64,000 nt of DNA from Gammaproteobacteria bacterium (GCA_016209015.1 JACQWY010000019.1:186001-250000), one strand, 5' to 3'; shown: positions 39,331 to 49,248, numbered from the stretch's first letter. Translations and numbers: made by a program. The notes: generated by a model from the sequence alone, not told the origin.

Positions 39331-41304
39331 TCAGCGTGGATTCACACGGAAATTCCGCACGCGTCGTTCGAGCCGGACGATGGGCAGCGGCGCATCCGCA
39401 TAGCGCAGCAGCACGTAGAGATCCGTTATCGCCCCGACCTCGGCGGCGAGATCCGCGCGCGCCGCGGCGACGCGTGTCGCGAAATCGCGTGGACCTTCCG
39501 CGGGCCGGCGCACCAGACCCGCACGGGCGAGCCGCGCACAGAAGCGTGCATAGGCGGCCGCCGCGCGGTCGCGCGGCGGCGTGCGCGCGCGGAGCACGAA
39601 CAGCGCGAGCCCGGCCATTCCGATCGCGAGCGCGGCGATCATGAGCAGCGCGAGCCCGCTGCGCCCGAGCTCCGGCAGGCCGAGCGACGCGACGAGCGCG
39701 CGCTGCTGCGGCGCTTCGAAGCCGAGTACCCACTGCCCCCAGCGGTAATTCGCAGCATCCCAGAGCGCCCGCGCGCCGCGCCACACACGCAGGGGCGCGG
39801 CGTCGGCATCGAGCGTCGTGCGCGGCGCGTTGCGGGCGAGCCCGGCGTTCAGACCGAGCGAGACGCGCTCGGGCGCGACCGCCGCGGTCGGATCGACGCG
39901 CACCCAGCCCCGGCTCGCACCGTAGATCTCGACCCAGGCGTGCGCGTCGCGCTGACGGACCTGGAAGTAATCGCTGATGGCGTTGAACTCGCCGCCCTGG
40001 TAGCCCGTGACGAGGCGCGCCGGCACGCCGCCCGCGCGCATCAGCACGGTAAACGCGGCCGCATAGTGCTCGCAGAAGCCCTCGCGCGTCCCGAACAGGA
40101 AGGCGTCGACCGCGTCGCCGGTGAGCGGCGGGGGGGTGAGACTGTATTTGAAGGGCTCGTCGTGGAAGTGCGCGAGCGTGCGCGCCACGAAGTCGTCCGT
40201 CGAGCGCGAGGCCGCACGCAATTCCTGCGCGAAGGCGCGGGCGCGCGGATGGAAGCCGGGCGGCAGCGCGAGTGCCTGCGCGCGCTGCCCGGGCGTGATC
40301 GCCGGCAGACGATAAGCCGTCGCCGACTCGAGGGTATAGCGCACGGGCGAGGTCAAAGGACGCGCGGCGAGCAGCCGGGAGTCCGCGGTCGCACGGCCGG
40401 GCGCGTCGCCGGTGTTCGTCGCGGCATCGAGCAGGAGAAGATTGCGCGTGTTCGAGGGCTCGAGCGTGATCGTGTAGCGATAGCGCGGGCCTTCCACGAT
40501 CACCGGCGGCACGGGCCCGCGTGCGCCCTGCCCCGCGCGCCACGTCGTGCCGTCCGTGTCCCACAGCACGGGGCCGCGCCAGTAGAGATCGCGGGCGCGC
40601 GGCGGCTCGCCTTCGAAAGCGACGCTGAACGCGAGCTCGTCCGTCAACGCGAGGCTCGTCAGTCCGCCGAGCGACAGCTCCTCGGCGAGGCCGGCGACCG
40701 CGCCGCCCGCGCGCTGCGGCAGGCCCCACAGCGGGCCGGGCAGGCGCGGGAAGAGCAGGAAGGCGATGATCATCAGCGGCAGGCTCTGCGCGACGAGCCG
40801 CGCGGCGAGCGCGAAGCTCGCCCGCGCATCGTCCGCGCCGTCCGCGGTGTGGCGCACGAGGCCCGCGGTCACGATCAGCACGACGAGCGTCATATAGCCC
40901 GCCGTCAGCATCGACTGCGAGTAGAAGAAGTTCGTCGCGACCAGGAAGTAGGCGATGAACGAAAGCACGTAGAAATCGCGCTCGGTGGACGCTTCGAGCG
41001 TCTTCAGGCCGAGCAGCACGGCGAGCAGGGTCACGCCCGCGTCGCGCCCGAGCTGGCCGTGATGCACGGCGAGCACGCCGAGCAGCGTGCCGATGCCGAT
41101 CACGTGCTTCACGAGCGAGAGCAGCGGCCGGCCCCGCCCCGGCAGCGGCAGGCGGCCCGCGGCACCGAGCAGGCGCCACAGCACGAGCGTGCCGAACGCT
41201 GCCGCGAGTCCCGGCCCGAAGCGCAGTGCGTGCGGCGCGAGCGCGAGCGCCGCGACCGCGCTCACCGCGTAGAGATCCCGCCGCGCGAGTCCGTCCGCGT
41301 TCAC
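39331..41304 (-). CDS. tgpA: TgpA-like membrane transglutaminase
   Basis: A 657-residue inner-membrane protein starting at a GTG overlapping the DUF58 stop (GTGA). About six N-terminal helices (residues 10-190) precede a periplasmic transglutaminase-like domain with the catalytic Cys in EGFCEHYAAAF, His in RDAHAWVEIY and Asp in VRVDPTAA. A further helix near 560-580 and a cytoplasmic C-terminal helical domain follow. Part of the conserved MoxR-DUF58-TgpA operon, essential in P. aeruginosa, with an unclear envelope role. Confidence 0.92.
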   Translation of the reverse strand: MNADGLARRDLYAVSAVAALALAPHALRFGPGLAAAFGTLVLWRLLGAAGRLPLPGRGRPLLSLVKHVIGIGTLLGVLAVHHGQLGRDAGVTLLAVLLGLKTLEASTERDFYVLSFIAYFLVATNFFYSQSMLTAGYMTLVVLIVTAGLVRHTADGADDARASFALAARLVAQSLPLMIIAFLLFPRLPGPLWGLPQRAGGAVAGLAEELSLGGLTSLALTDELAFSVAFEGEPPRARDLYWRGPVLWDTDGTTWRAGQGARGPVPPVIVEGPRYRYTITLEPSNTRNLLLLDAATNTGDAPGRATADSRLLAARPLTSPVRYTLESATAYRLPAITPGQRAQALALPPGFHPRARAFAQELRAASRSTDDFVARTLAHFHDEPFKYSLTPPPLTGDAVDAFLFGTREGFCEHYAAAFTVLMRAGGVPARLVTGYQGGEFNAISDYFQVRQRDAHAWVEIYGASRGWVRVDPTAAVAPERVSLGLNAGLARNAPRTTLDADAAPLRVWRGARALWDAANYRWGQWVLGFEAPQQRALVASLGLPELGRSGLALLMIAALAIGMAGLALFVLRARTPPRDRAAAAYARFCARLARAGLVRRPAEGPRDFATRVAAARADLAAEVGAITDLYVLLRYADAPLPIVRLERRVRNFRVNPR

Positions 41305-42251
41305 GGGCCGCCGAACAGCGCGAGCGCTTCGAGACAACGCTCGCGCTGCGCAGGACCGCGTGCCGCGGGAATCGCGAGCCCCGGCAGCAGCAAGGCATAG
41401 GCGAGGCCGGCCTGCTCCGCGTCCAGCACCCAGCGCGCGAGTTGCGAGAGCCGCGGCTCGATACCGCCGGCCGCGGCCGCCGCGTCCCAGCTCAAGCTCG
41501 CCGTCGTCCCGCCCAGGCCCTCGAAGCGCTTCACGAGCACCTCGCCGTGCCGCGCGAGGCTCTTCCAGTGGATCGCGCGCGTGGCATCGCCCGGCACGTA
41601 GTCGCGCAGGCCCGCGAAGTCGTCGTGGCCCGCGCCGCCGCCGCCGCGGTGATCCGTGCCGCCACCGCCGCCGATCGGCAGCGGCAGGCGGCCGATCGGT
41701 CGTGGGTAGACGAGACAACGTGCCGCCGCCGGCAGATAGGCCCAGGCGCGCAGCACGCCGAGCGGATAGACGCTCTCGAGCTTCACGCGCTCGAGTGCGA
41801 GCCAGCCGCGCTGCGCGCTCGGGATCGCGACGGTGACCTCGTCGATCGCAGCGGCGGCGAGCGCGTGACGGCTCACGGCGCCGCGCTCCGGCGGACCGCG
41901 CCAGCCGGGCCGGCGGCCCGCGACCGCGACGGCATCGACGCCCGGCCGTCGCGGCCCCGCGCGGTTGTCCAGACGCAGCGCGAACAACGCGTCCTCGCCC
42001 GCGAACACCGGGCGCGTCTCCACGCCGACGAGCGCGAGGCCCGCGAGATTGCGCCAGGTGTGCAGCATGCCGACGAGGAGCAGCCCGCCGAGCAGGAACG
42101 CGAGCAGATAGGCGAGCGCATTGTCGTAGTTGATCGCGCCCGCCAGGATCAGCAACTGCGCGAGTCCGAACAGGAGGCCGTGGCGCGTGAGGAAGATATA
42201 GACCGAGCGGCGGTCGAGCGTCGCGGGCGCGCTGACCGTGAGCGCGTTCAA
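41301..42251 (-). CDS. DUF58 domain membrane protein
   Basis: A 316-residue protein with two N-terminal helices (about 28-65) and the DUF58 signature DYVPGDATRAIHWKSLAR near residue 220. DUF58 resembles von Willebrand factor A folds and is the habitual partner of MoxR ATPases. A Gly-rich insert (residues about 195-212) precedes the signature. ATG overlaps the moxR stop by four bases. Confidence 0.92.
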   Translation of the reverse strand: MNALTVSAPATLDRRSVYIFLTRHGLLFGLAQLLILAGAINYDNALAYLLAFLLGGLLLVGMLHTWRNLAGLALVGVETRPVFAGEDALFALRLDNRAGPRRPGVDAVAVAGRRPGWRGPPERGAVSRHALAAAAIDEVTVAIPSAQRGWLALERVKLESVYPLGVLRAWAYLPAAARCLVYPRPIGRLPLPIGGGGGTDHRGGGGAGHDDFAGLRDYVPGDATRAIHWKSLARHGEVLVKRFEGLGGTTASLSWDAAAAAGGIEPRLSQLARWVLDAEQAGLAYALLLPGLAIPAARGPAQRERCLEALALFGGP

Positions 42252-43201
42252 GGGATCGGCACGGCCTCGCGGAGCGCCGCCCCGAGCGCCGGGCCGTGGC
42301 TGCCGTCCGTCGCGCGCAGGCGATGCACGACGACCGCGCCGAGCACGGCCTGGAGGTCCTCGGGCAGCACGTGATTGCGCCCCCCGGTCAGCGCCCAGGC
42401 CTTCGCCGCGCGCAGCAGCGCGAGCCCGGCGCGCGGCGAGAGCCCCGTCGCATAGCGCGGCGAGCCGCGCGTATAGGCGAGCACGTCCTGCACGTAGGCG
42501 AGCAGCGGATCGGCGACGTGCACGTTCTGCACCTGCTGCTGCAGCGCTTCGAGGACGGCGTGATCCATCATCGCCGGCAGCCGCGCGATGAGCGCGCGCC
42601 GATCCTCGCCGCGCAGGAGCGCACGCTCCGCGCCGCGATCGGGGTAGCCGAGCGAGATGCGCATGAGGAACCGATCGAGCTGCGATTCCGGCAGCGGGAA
42701 CGTGCCCGCCTGATCCGTCGGATTCTGGGTCGCGATGACGAAGAACGGCGCGGGCAGCGGATGCGTCACGCCCTCGATCGTCACCTGCCGCTCCTCCATC
42801 GCCTCGAGCAGCGCGCTCTGCGCGCGCGGCGTCGCGCGATTCACTTCGTCGGCGAGCAGCACGTGCGTGAAGATCGGCCCGCGCTGGAAATGGAAGTGCT
42901 GCGTCGTGCGGTCGAAGATCGACACGCCGAGCAGATCCGCCGGCAGCAGATCGCTCGTGAACTGCACGCGCTGGAAGCCGAGCCCGAGCAGACGGGCGAG
43001 GAGGTGCGCGAGCGTCGTCTTGCCGACGCCGGGTTGATCCTCGATCAGGAGATGCCCGCCGGCGAGCAGACAGGCCAGCGCGAGCCGGAGCGCCTCGGGC
43101 TTGCCGAGGATGACCTGCTCGGCGGCGGCGAGCAGGCGGGCGATCGCGCCGCCGGCCGCCGCGACGCCGGCCTCGACGCGGCCCGTGCCTTCGGGGCTCA
43201 T
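42248..43201 (-). CDS. MoxR-family AAA+ ATPase
   Basis: A 317-residue AAA+ chaperone-like ATPase. Walker A EDQPGVGKTTLAH is near residue 55, Walker B VLLADEVNRATPRAQ near 117, sensor 1 IATQNPTDQAGTFPLPE near 160, followed by the lid domain. Likely remodels or activates the VWA/DUF58 partner encoded downstream. First gene of the moxR-DUF58-tgpA operon. Confidence 0.94.
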   Translation of the reverse strand: MSPEGTGRVEAGVAAAGGAIARLLAAAEQVILGKPEALRLALACLLAGGHLLIEDQPGVGKTTLAHLLARLLGLGFQRVQFTSDLLPADLLGVSIFDRTTQHFHFQRGPIFTHVLLADEVNRATPRAQSALLEAMEERQVTIEGVTHPLPAPFFVIATQNPTDQAGTFPLPESQLDRFLMRISLGYPDRGAERALLRGEDRRALIARLPAMMDHAVLEALQQQVQNVHVADPLLAYVQDVLAYTRGSPRYATGLSPRAGLALLRAAKAWALTGGRNHVLPEDLQAVLGAVVVHRLRATDGSHGPALGAALREAVPIP

Positions 43202-43203
43202 GC

Positions 43204-44535
43204 TCAGTCGCCGGCGATCGTCATGGCGTCGATGAGGATCGAGCCGCTGCGCGTGCTGCCGCGCAGATCGAGATCCGCGCCCGTCGCGACGATGCCCAGG
43301 TACATCGACTGCAGCGTGCCCGCGATCGTGATCTCCTCGACCGGGTACTGGAGCGCGCCGTTCTCGACCCAGAACCCGCTCGCGCCGCGCGAGTAGTCGC
43401 CCGTCACGAGATTGATGCCGAAGCCCATGAGCTCGGTGACGAGCAGGCCGCAATCGAGCTTCTTCAGCATCGCCTCGAAGTCGTCGCCCTGATCGCTCAC
43501 CGTGAGATTGTGCGTGCCGCCGGAGTGGCCGGTCGGTTCCATCTTCAGCCGGCGCGCGCTGTAGCCGTCGAGCAGATAGGTGTTCAACACGCCGGCCGCG
43601 ACGATGTCGCAGTCGCGTGTCGCGACGCCTTCGCCGTCGAACGGCGCGCTGCCGAGCGCAGCGGCGAGATGCGGTTCCTCGCGGATCGTCACGAACGCCG
43701 GCATCACGGCCTGCCCGAGCCTGCCGCGCAGGAACGAGGCCTCGCGGTAGAGGTTGTGCCCCGAGGCGGCGGCGAGCAGGTGGCCGACGAGGCCGCCCGC
43801 GATACGCGACTCGAAGAGCACCGGCGCCGTGCAGGTCTTCAACTTGCGCGCACCGAGCTTCGCGACCGTACGCGCGGCGGCCGTCGCGCCCACCGTCTCC
43901 GGCGCTTCGAGCTGCGTCGCGTCGCGCGCCGCCGTGTACCAGTAGCCGCGCTGCATCGCGCCGTCCGCGCTCGCGACCGCCGTGCACGACAGCCCGTGGC
44001 GCGTGCCGGTATAGGCGCCGAGAAAGCCGTCGGAATTCGCATAGACGCGGTAGCCGCGGTAGCGGCTCACCGAGGTGTCGTCGACCTGCGCGATGCGCGG
44101 ATCCGCGGCGGCCGCCGCGGCGTCGGCGCGCTTCGCGAGCGCGGTCGCCGCCGCGACGTCGAGATCCCAGGGATGGTCCAGATCGAGGTCCGGAACGTCG
44201 CGGGCGAGGTATTCCGGGGCGATCAGGCCGGCATAAGGGTCGGCCTCGGCGTGACGGGCGATCGCGTCCGCGGCCGCAACGGTCGCGGCGATCGCGTCCG
44301 CGCCGAAATCCGTCGAGCTTGCCGAGCCCTTGCTGCCGCCGCGGTAGACCGTGATCGCGAGCGACTTGTCGCGATGGTGCTCGATCGTCTCGAGCTCGCC
44401 GTTGCGCAGCGTGACCGAGAGACCTTCGCCGGCGCTGATCGCGACCGCGGCCGTCGCGCCGAGCGCACGCGCGGCGTCCACGGCGTGCGCGGCGGCGTCG
44501 CGGGCGAGCTCGAGAGGGAAGAGGGACGTGTCCAC
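43204..44535 (-). CDS. pmbA: Metalloprotease-related TldE/PmbA
   Basis: A 443-residue U62-family protein, partner of TldD in peptide maturation and CcdA degradation. The GTG at 44535 is chosen because the length then matches the family; a TGGTGAG-like site precedes it. Conserved blocks include HHRDKSLAITVYRG, FLRGRLGQAVMP and GTHNLTV. TldE lacks the catalytic metal motif of TldD, as expected. No tldD in the window. Confidence 0.92.
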   Translation of the reverse strand: MDTSLFPLELARDAAAHAVDAARALGATAAVAISAGEGLSVTLRNGELETIEHHRDKSLAITVYRGGSKGSASSTDFGADAIAATVAAADAIARHAEADPYAGLIAPEYLARDVPDLDLDHPWDLDVAAATALAKRADAAAAAADPRIAQVDDTSVSRYRGYRVYANSDGFLGAYTGTRHGLSCTAVASADGAMQRGYWYTAARDATQLEAPETVGATAAARTVAKLGARKLKTCTAPVLFESRIAGGLVGHLLAAASGHNLYREASFLRGRLGQAVMPAFVTIREEPHLAAALGSAPFDGEGVATRDCDIVAAGVLNTYLLDGYSARRLKMEPTGHSGGTHNLTVSDQGDDFEAMLKKLDCGLLVTELMGFGINLVTGDYSRGASGFWVENGALQYPVEEITIAGTLQSMYLGIVATGADLDLRGSTRSGSILIDAMTIAGD

Positions 44536-44587
44536 GGGCGACTCACCAGGAAAGGGACTTCGCCGATTGTAGCCGAGAAGCCGCGCG

Positions 44588-45937
44588 TCACGCCGGCCGG
44601 CCCATCTCCTTCCAGAGTTTCGAGGCGAGACGGCCGAGGCCCGCGACGCCGAGCACGAGCACGGCCCACAGCGCATAACGCTGCCACGGCACCGGCGGGC
44701 GCAGCGCGCGTTGGCCCGCGAGCTCCTGCTGCTCGCCGAGCCGCGCCGGCGCGACGGGCGGCGGCTGCGCGCCGAACAACGAGGCGAACGTCGCGCCGCT
44801 CGGCCGCACGCCGAGGCCGCCGAACGCGAGCCGGTAGGGTGGCGCGCCGGAATTCACGAACACGAGCGGATCGCCGCGCCAGCCGAGCTTCAGCACGGGC
44901 GCGGCGGCCGGGGCGCCCTCGGGCACGGCCGGCCTCACGCGCCAGTGGCGGCCCGTGACCTCGGGCAACGCGACCGGCGCGCTGCGCAGCTTGCGGCCGC
45001 CGGCCTCGTAGTCGTAGACGAGGCCGCGATGCACGTCGCGCCACTCGGATTGCGGTGTGCCCCGCACCTGCACGACGGCCTCCATCACGGTGTTCGGCGA
45101 GGCGAACGCGAGATCGAACATCACGACCGGGAAGAAGCCGCCGGTATCGTATTCCCAGGCCCCTTCCGCGCCCGGGCGGCCCTGCAGCTCGAGCCGCTGA
45201 AGCGGCTCCGCGGGCGGCGCGGCTTGCGGCGGCACGGGCAGCGCCTCGACGCGTTCGAGCTTCGCCTCGGCACCCGGCCAGTCGAAGCGCAGGTAGCGAC
45301 ACTTCATGGCGGGCATCGCGTAGCCGTCCTGGCGCAGCCGGTGCACGCCGGCCTGGAGATCCGCGAGCGTCGCGCCGGCGAGGCCGCTCCAGTGATCGAG
45401 GTCGGCGCTGCATTCCGGCTTCAGCGCGACGACGAGCGGCTTCGGCGTGGACGTCCACACGAAGCGCAGCGTCTCGATGCGCGTGGTGAGCGCGCTCGCG
45501 TCGAGGAGATAGCGCGTGGCGGGCTCCCCGGCCGCGGGGGCATCCGTCACGTCGACGACCGCGCCATGGGCATCGACGTGGACGTGCAGCGCTGCACCCG
45601 TCGCCGGCGCGTCTGCGGCGGGCAGCGGGAAGAGCGGCAGCGGCACGGCCGCGGCCGGCGCGGGCTTCGGCAGCGGCGCGTGCAGGTTCAGGGCGTGCTG
45701 CACGACGCGATCGCGGGCGTCGAAGACGCGCAGATCGCCGCGATCGGTGCGCGTGAGTCCGCGATACACGGCGGCCGGCAGCCTGAGGCCGTAGAACGCC
45801 TCGTTGCCGTCGGTGAGGATTGGAATGGCGTAGGCGAAATCCTTCGGCCTCGGCGCCGTGATCGGCGGCGGGACGTCGGGCGTCGCGGTCGCGGCGGGAG
45901 CGAGCAGCGCAATGCCGAGCAGGGCTGCACGCCTCAT
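44588..45937 (-). CDS. DUF3999 exported membrane-anchored protein
   Basis: A 449-residue protein with an N-terminal signal (residues 1-20, ATATP) and a single C-terminal helix (WAVLVLGVAGLGRL), leaving a large periplasmic domain between. Matches DUF3999, which almost always accompanies DUF2339, as here (4-bp overlap). Function unknown; the topology suggests a periplasmic partner of the polytopic protein upstream. Confidence 0.85.
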   Translation of the reverse strand: MRRAALLGIALLAPAATATPDVPPPITAPRPKDFAYAIPILTDGNEAFYGLRLPAAVYRGLTRTDRGDLRVFDARDRVVQHALNLHAPLPKPAPAAAVPLPLFPLPAADAPATGAALHVHVDAHGAVVDVTDAPAAGEPATRYLLDASALTTRIETLRFVWTSTPKPLVVALKPECSADLDHWSGLAGATLADLQAGVHRLRQDGYAMPAMKCRYLRFDWPGAEAKLERVEALPVPPQAAPPAEPLQRLELQGRPGAEGAWEYDTGGFFPVVMFDLAFASPNTVMEAVVQVRGTPQSEWRDVHRGLVYDYEAGGRKLRSAPVALPEVTGRHWRVRPAVPEGAPAAAPVLKLGWRGDPLVFVNSGAPPYRLAFGGLGVRPSGATFASLFGAQPPPVAPARLGEQQELAGQRALRPPVPWQRYALWAVLVLGVAGLGRLASKLWKEMGRPA

Positions 45938-48618
45938 GGCGCGGCCCCGGCGCGGCGCGGCGGCAGGGGCGAGAGATAACCGATGAGCAGCATCAATCCT
46001 CCGGTGGCCAGGAACGAGACGATGCGCCCGATCGTACCCGTTCCGGCGAGGTCGATGAGGAAGAGCTTCACGGTGAGGAGCCCGAGCAGCCCGGCGCCCG
46101 CGAACCACGGTTCGCGCAGCCCGCGGCGCGAGGCGAAGTGCATCACGCCGAGCGCGGTCACGCCCCAGAAGACCGCGAGCGCGGCCTCGAACACCGGCGA
46201 GCGCGCGAGCGCGCCGAGGTCGAAGGGCACGCCCCCGAGGTGGTGGACGGCGCGACCGAGCGCGGCGTTCGCGACGAGGAACAGCGTGCCGCCGACGATC
46301 GCCGGCAGCGCCCAGGCCGGCAGGTGCGGCAGACGCGCGTCGGCCATCGTCCGGCGCGCCCACAGTGCGGCGGCGATGACCGCGACGCCCTGCAGCAGCT
46401 CGAGCGGATTCGCGAGCGGCAGCCAGGGCAGCGGTGTCGCGCCGCCGGGCTCGGTGCAGGCATAGAGCGCCCAGCCGAGCAGGAAGGCCGCGAGCCCGCC
46501 CGCGGCGAGCCCGGTGTAGACCGGCGCATGGCGGACGACGGGCCAGGCGAGGCGAGGCCCGAATTTCGCGAGCGCACCCAGCGCCGCAGCGGCGAGCGCC
46601 GGCCAGGCGACGAACGCCCAGGTCGAGGCCCCGGGCAGCGTCGCGGCCATCGCGCGCGAGGCGCTGAACGCCGCGATGAAGCTCGCGACCAAGAGCCCGC
46701 CCGCGTGCCCGAGCTCGACCGCGCGGCGCGGCCACAGCGTCTCCTCCGCGCGCAGCAGGCCGTACCACACGGCGAGCGCGAGCGGCCAGGCGAGGCCGCC
46801 GAGATCCGCGAGCACCTGCCGCGTCGGATGGTTCAGATACGCGCCGCCCGCCGCGAGCGTGACGATCGCGAGATGCAGCAGGCTCGCCTGGCGCATCGCC
46901 GTCCAGGCCGGGTGTGCGAGGCGGGCGAGCGCGGCGAGCGAGACGGAGGAGAAGACGAGCGCGGTCGCCTCGCGAAGCTCGTGGGCGACGTGGCGATCGA
47001 TCTCGGCGAGCCCCGCGACATACCACCAGCCGAGGCCCCACGCGAGCAGCACCGCGCGCAGCGGCCGCTCGGCCGGCGGCAGCGCGTCCGCGTAACGCTC
47101 GCTGCACCAGCTCGTGAAGAAGCCGGCGGCGGCGATGAACGCCGCGCCGAGGCAGGCGGTATTGAGCACCGGCAGATCGCCCGCGTGACGCAGACCGTCG
47201 TAGTGCGCGACGAAGGCGACGGCGGCGCCGATCTGCAACAGCAGCGCGAACCAGCGCGCGAGCGTCCGCCCCTGGTGCAGCGCGACCCAGTAGATCCCGG
47301 CCGCCTCGAGCGCCCACGTCGCGGCCGTCACGCCCGCCGCGAGCGCGAACGGCACGGTCAGGGTGAGGAAGATGACGCCGAGCGCGAGCTGCGCCTCGGG
47401 CAGCCGCCGCGATTCCGCGCCCCAGCGCTTCCAGCTCGTCGCGGCGAGCGCGAGGTAGACGCCGCCGAGCGCGAGCGCGGAGAGCGCCGCGCCGTATTCC
47501 ATGTCGCGGACGAGGCCGTACTGCAGGCCGAAGCCGACGACCGGCAGACCGAAGACGAGCGTGCCGTCGACGTAGCCCTCGAGCGCGACGGGCACGCGCC
47601 GCGCGAACAGCACCGGGATGACGAGATAGAACGCGTAGAAGAGCACGAGGAAGGGCTCGGTCGTCGCGAAGTGCTCCGGCCGGTAGCTCGTCACGCCCCA
47701 GGCCGTCGCGATCACGAACGTGAACATGAAGCCGAGCCAGTTCAGGATCCGCCAGGCCTTGAACCAGGCGATCGCGAAGATGCCGGCGTTCAGGAGCGCG
47801 TAATACGAGAACAGCGCGACGTGGCTGCCGCCGCCGCTCGAGATCAGGACCGGCGCGAGGAAGCCGCCGATGCTGCCGGCGACGGCGAGCGCGCGCGCGT
47901 CCTGCAGGATTGCGAGCAGCGCCGAGAACGCGACGAGCCCGAGCATGAGTCCGAACGCGAGTGATGCCGGCAGGACGTGATAGAGCCGCAGCGCCGCGAA
48001 CACCGTGAGATACATGACGCCGACGCCCGCGCCCTGCAGGAGCAGCGCGAACGCCGCACGCTCGAGGCGCTTCCGCCAGCCGACCGCGACGAGCGCGAGG
48101 CCGCCGGCGGCGACAGCGGCGAGGCGCACTTCGATGGGCAGGATCGCGTGCTCGGCCGCATACTTCAGCAGGAACGCGACGCCGAAGAACAGCACGACGA
48201 CGCCGGCTTTCGCGACGACGTTGCCGGTCGTGAAATACGCTTTCGCCGCGTCGAATGCGCGCGTCAGCGGATCGGGCGGCAGCGACGCACGCGGCGCAGG
48301 CGCTGGCGCGGGCCGCGGGGCGGTGATGCGCGCAGGGGTCCCGTCGAACCAGGGATCGCGGACGGCCGGTGCCGGCGCGGGCGGCGGCTCGGTTGCGGCG
48401 GGCGCTTCGGCTTCGACCGCAGGGGGCGGCGTGGCCACGGGTTCGGGCCGCGGCGCGCGCGCGAGCTCCGCGAGCCGGCGCTCGAGCAGCTTGATCCGGC
48501 TGTCGAGCTGGCGCGTGTAGCCGAACACGAAACCGAAAGCGAAGCCGACGAGGCCGCCCCACTCGCGGTTCCCCGCAAAGCCGATCACGGCGAACACCAG
48601 TGCGAGGATCCACGGCAT
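45934..48618 (-). CDS. DUF2339 polytopic membrane protein
   Basis: An 894-residue protein. It has an N-terminal membrane segment with FAGNREWGGLVGFAFGFVFG, a short coiled coil, a Pro/Ala-rich linker (about 55-105), and then a continuous array of more than twenty predicted membrane helices with recurrent GA(V/L) patches. DUF2339 proteins have no established function; transport or envelope sensing is speculative. Coupled to the DUF3999 gene. Confidence 0.87.
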   Translation of the reverse strand: MPWILALVFAVIGFAGNREWGGLVGFAFGFVFGYTRQLDSRIKLLERRLAELARAPRPEPVATPPPAVEAEAPAATEPPPAPAPAVRDPWFDGTPARITAPRPAPAPAPRASLPPDPLTRAFDAAKAYFTTGNVVAKAGVVVLFFGVAFLLKYAAEHAILPIEVRLAAVAAGGLALVAVGWRKRLERAAFALLLQGAGVGVMYLTVFAALRLYHVLPASLAFGLMLGLVAFSALLAILQDARALAVAGSIGGFLAPVLISSGGGSHVALFSYYALLNAGIFAIAWFKAWRILNWLGFMFTFVIATAWGVTSYRPEHFATTEPFLVLFYAFYLVIPVLFARRVPVALEGYVDGTLVFGLPVVGFGLQYGLVRDMEYGAALSALALGGVYLALAATSWKRWGAESRRLPEAQLALGVIFLTLTVPFALAAGVTAATWALEAAGIYWVALHQGRTLARWFALLLQIGAAVAFVAHYDGLRHAGDLPVLNTACLGAAFIAAAGFFTSWCSERYADALPPAERPLRAVLLAWGLGWWYVAGLAEIDRHVAHELREATALVFSSVSLAALARLAHPAWTAMRQASLLHLAIVTLAAGGAYLNHPTRQVLADLGGLAWPLALAVWYGLLRAEETLWPRRAVELGHAGGLLVASFIAAFSASRAMAATLPGASTWAFVAWPALAAAALGALAKFGPRLAWPVVRHAPVYTGLAAGGLAAFLLGWALYACTEPGGATPLPWLPLANPLELLQGVAVIAAALWARRTMADARLPHLPAWALPAIVGGTLFLVANAALGRAVHHLGGVPFDLGALARSPVFEAALAVFWGVTALGVMHFASRRGLREPWFAGAGLLGLLTVKLFLIDLAGTGTIGRIVSFLATGGLMLLIGYLSPLPPRRAGAAP

Positions 48619-48708
48619 GTCGCGCTCCTTTCGCGAGTGGATGGCGTGCCGCGCATTCCGCGCGCGGCGTGGCTAGTGTACTGAGCGTGGCGGGGAGGCG
48701 AAACGGAC

Positions 48709-48738
48709 GCGCGGCGCGGCAGCAGGGCCGCGCCGCGC
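48709..48738 (-). terminator. Hairpin downstream of the 48748 gene
   Basis: GCGCGGCGCGGC (48709-48720) pairs perfectly with GCCGCGCCGCGC (48727-48738) across a six-base loop, ten bases after the stop of the minus-strand gene. A short TTT follows on that strand. Confidence 0.6.
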
Positions 48739-48747
48739 AAGCGCCGA

Positions 48748-49248
48748 TCAGCTCGCGCGACGGCGCAGCAGCGGCAGGAAGCCGAACGCGGAGAGCAGCA
48801 TGAACACGGACGGCGGCAGCGGCACGACGCCCGAAGCGGTCACTTCGCCGAGATGCGTGAACGTGCCGTTCGCCGACCAGCCGCCGTTCCAGGCGAGCGT
48901 GCCCGCGCCGAGCAGCGTGCGCTGCGTGCCGCTGAAATAGACCTCGGCCCACTGGAACGAGAGCGGCTGCGTCACGTAGTTCAGCGCGACGGTGAAAAGG
49001 CCCTGCGCGGGCGCGGCGACCGGGCCGCCCATCACGAGCGTGCTGCCGGTGTTCTTCGTGACCGTCCACGCGGACGTCGCGCCGGCGAAGCCCACGCCGC
49101 CGAAGCTCAGGTTCGCCGGGTCATCGGCGAAGAAGAAAATCTCGTTCGTGTTGAAGTCGTTCGTGAAGCTCTGATTGAGCGTGCTCGCCGCGACGTCCAG
49201 ACCGGCGAGGAGGGCCGCGACGACGACGAGGGAACGCAGGGTAAACAT
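48748..49248 (-). CDS. Exported protein with PEP-CTERM-like (VPLPP) sorting tail
   Basis: A 166-residue exported protein. It has a signal peptide (residues 1-21, DVAAS), a beta-rich Asn/Thr/Gly-rich middle and a tripartite C-terminus. The tail is VPLPPSV, a hydrophobic helix (FMLLSAFGFLPLL) and RRRAS. This is the layout of PEP-CTERM proteins handled by exosortase/archaeosortase-type systems; VPLP is a known variant of VPEP. No exosortase or EPS gene is nearby. Cysteine-free. Confidence 0.8.
   Translation of the reverse strand: MFTLRSLVVVAALLAGLDVAASTLNQSFTNDFNTNEIFFFADDPANLSFGGVGFAGATSAWTVTKNTGSTLVMGGPVAAPAQGLFTVALNYVTQPLSFQWAEVYFSGTQRTLLGAGTLAWNGGWSANGTFTHLGEVTASGVVPLPPSVFMLLSAFGFLPLLRRRAS

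Noticed and set aside
39232-41400. A 722-codon plus-strand frame opposite the transglutaminase gene
   Set aside because: Antisense shadow: Arg/Glu/His-rich, no motifs, while the minus strand carries an intact catalytic triad and membrane helices.
46138-47964. A 608-codon plus-strand frame opposite DUF2339
   Set aside because: Antisense composition artefact made mostly of Arg, Glu and Ala.
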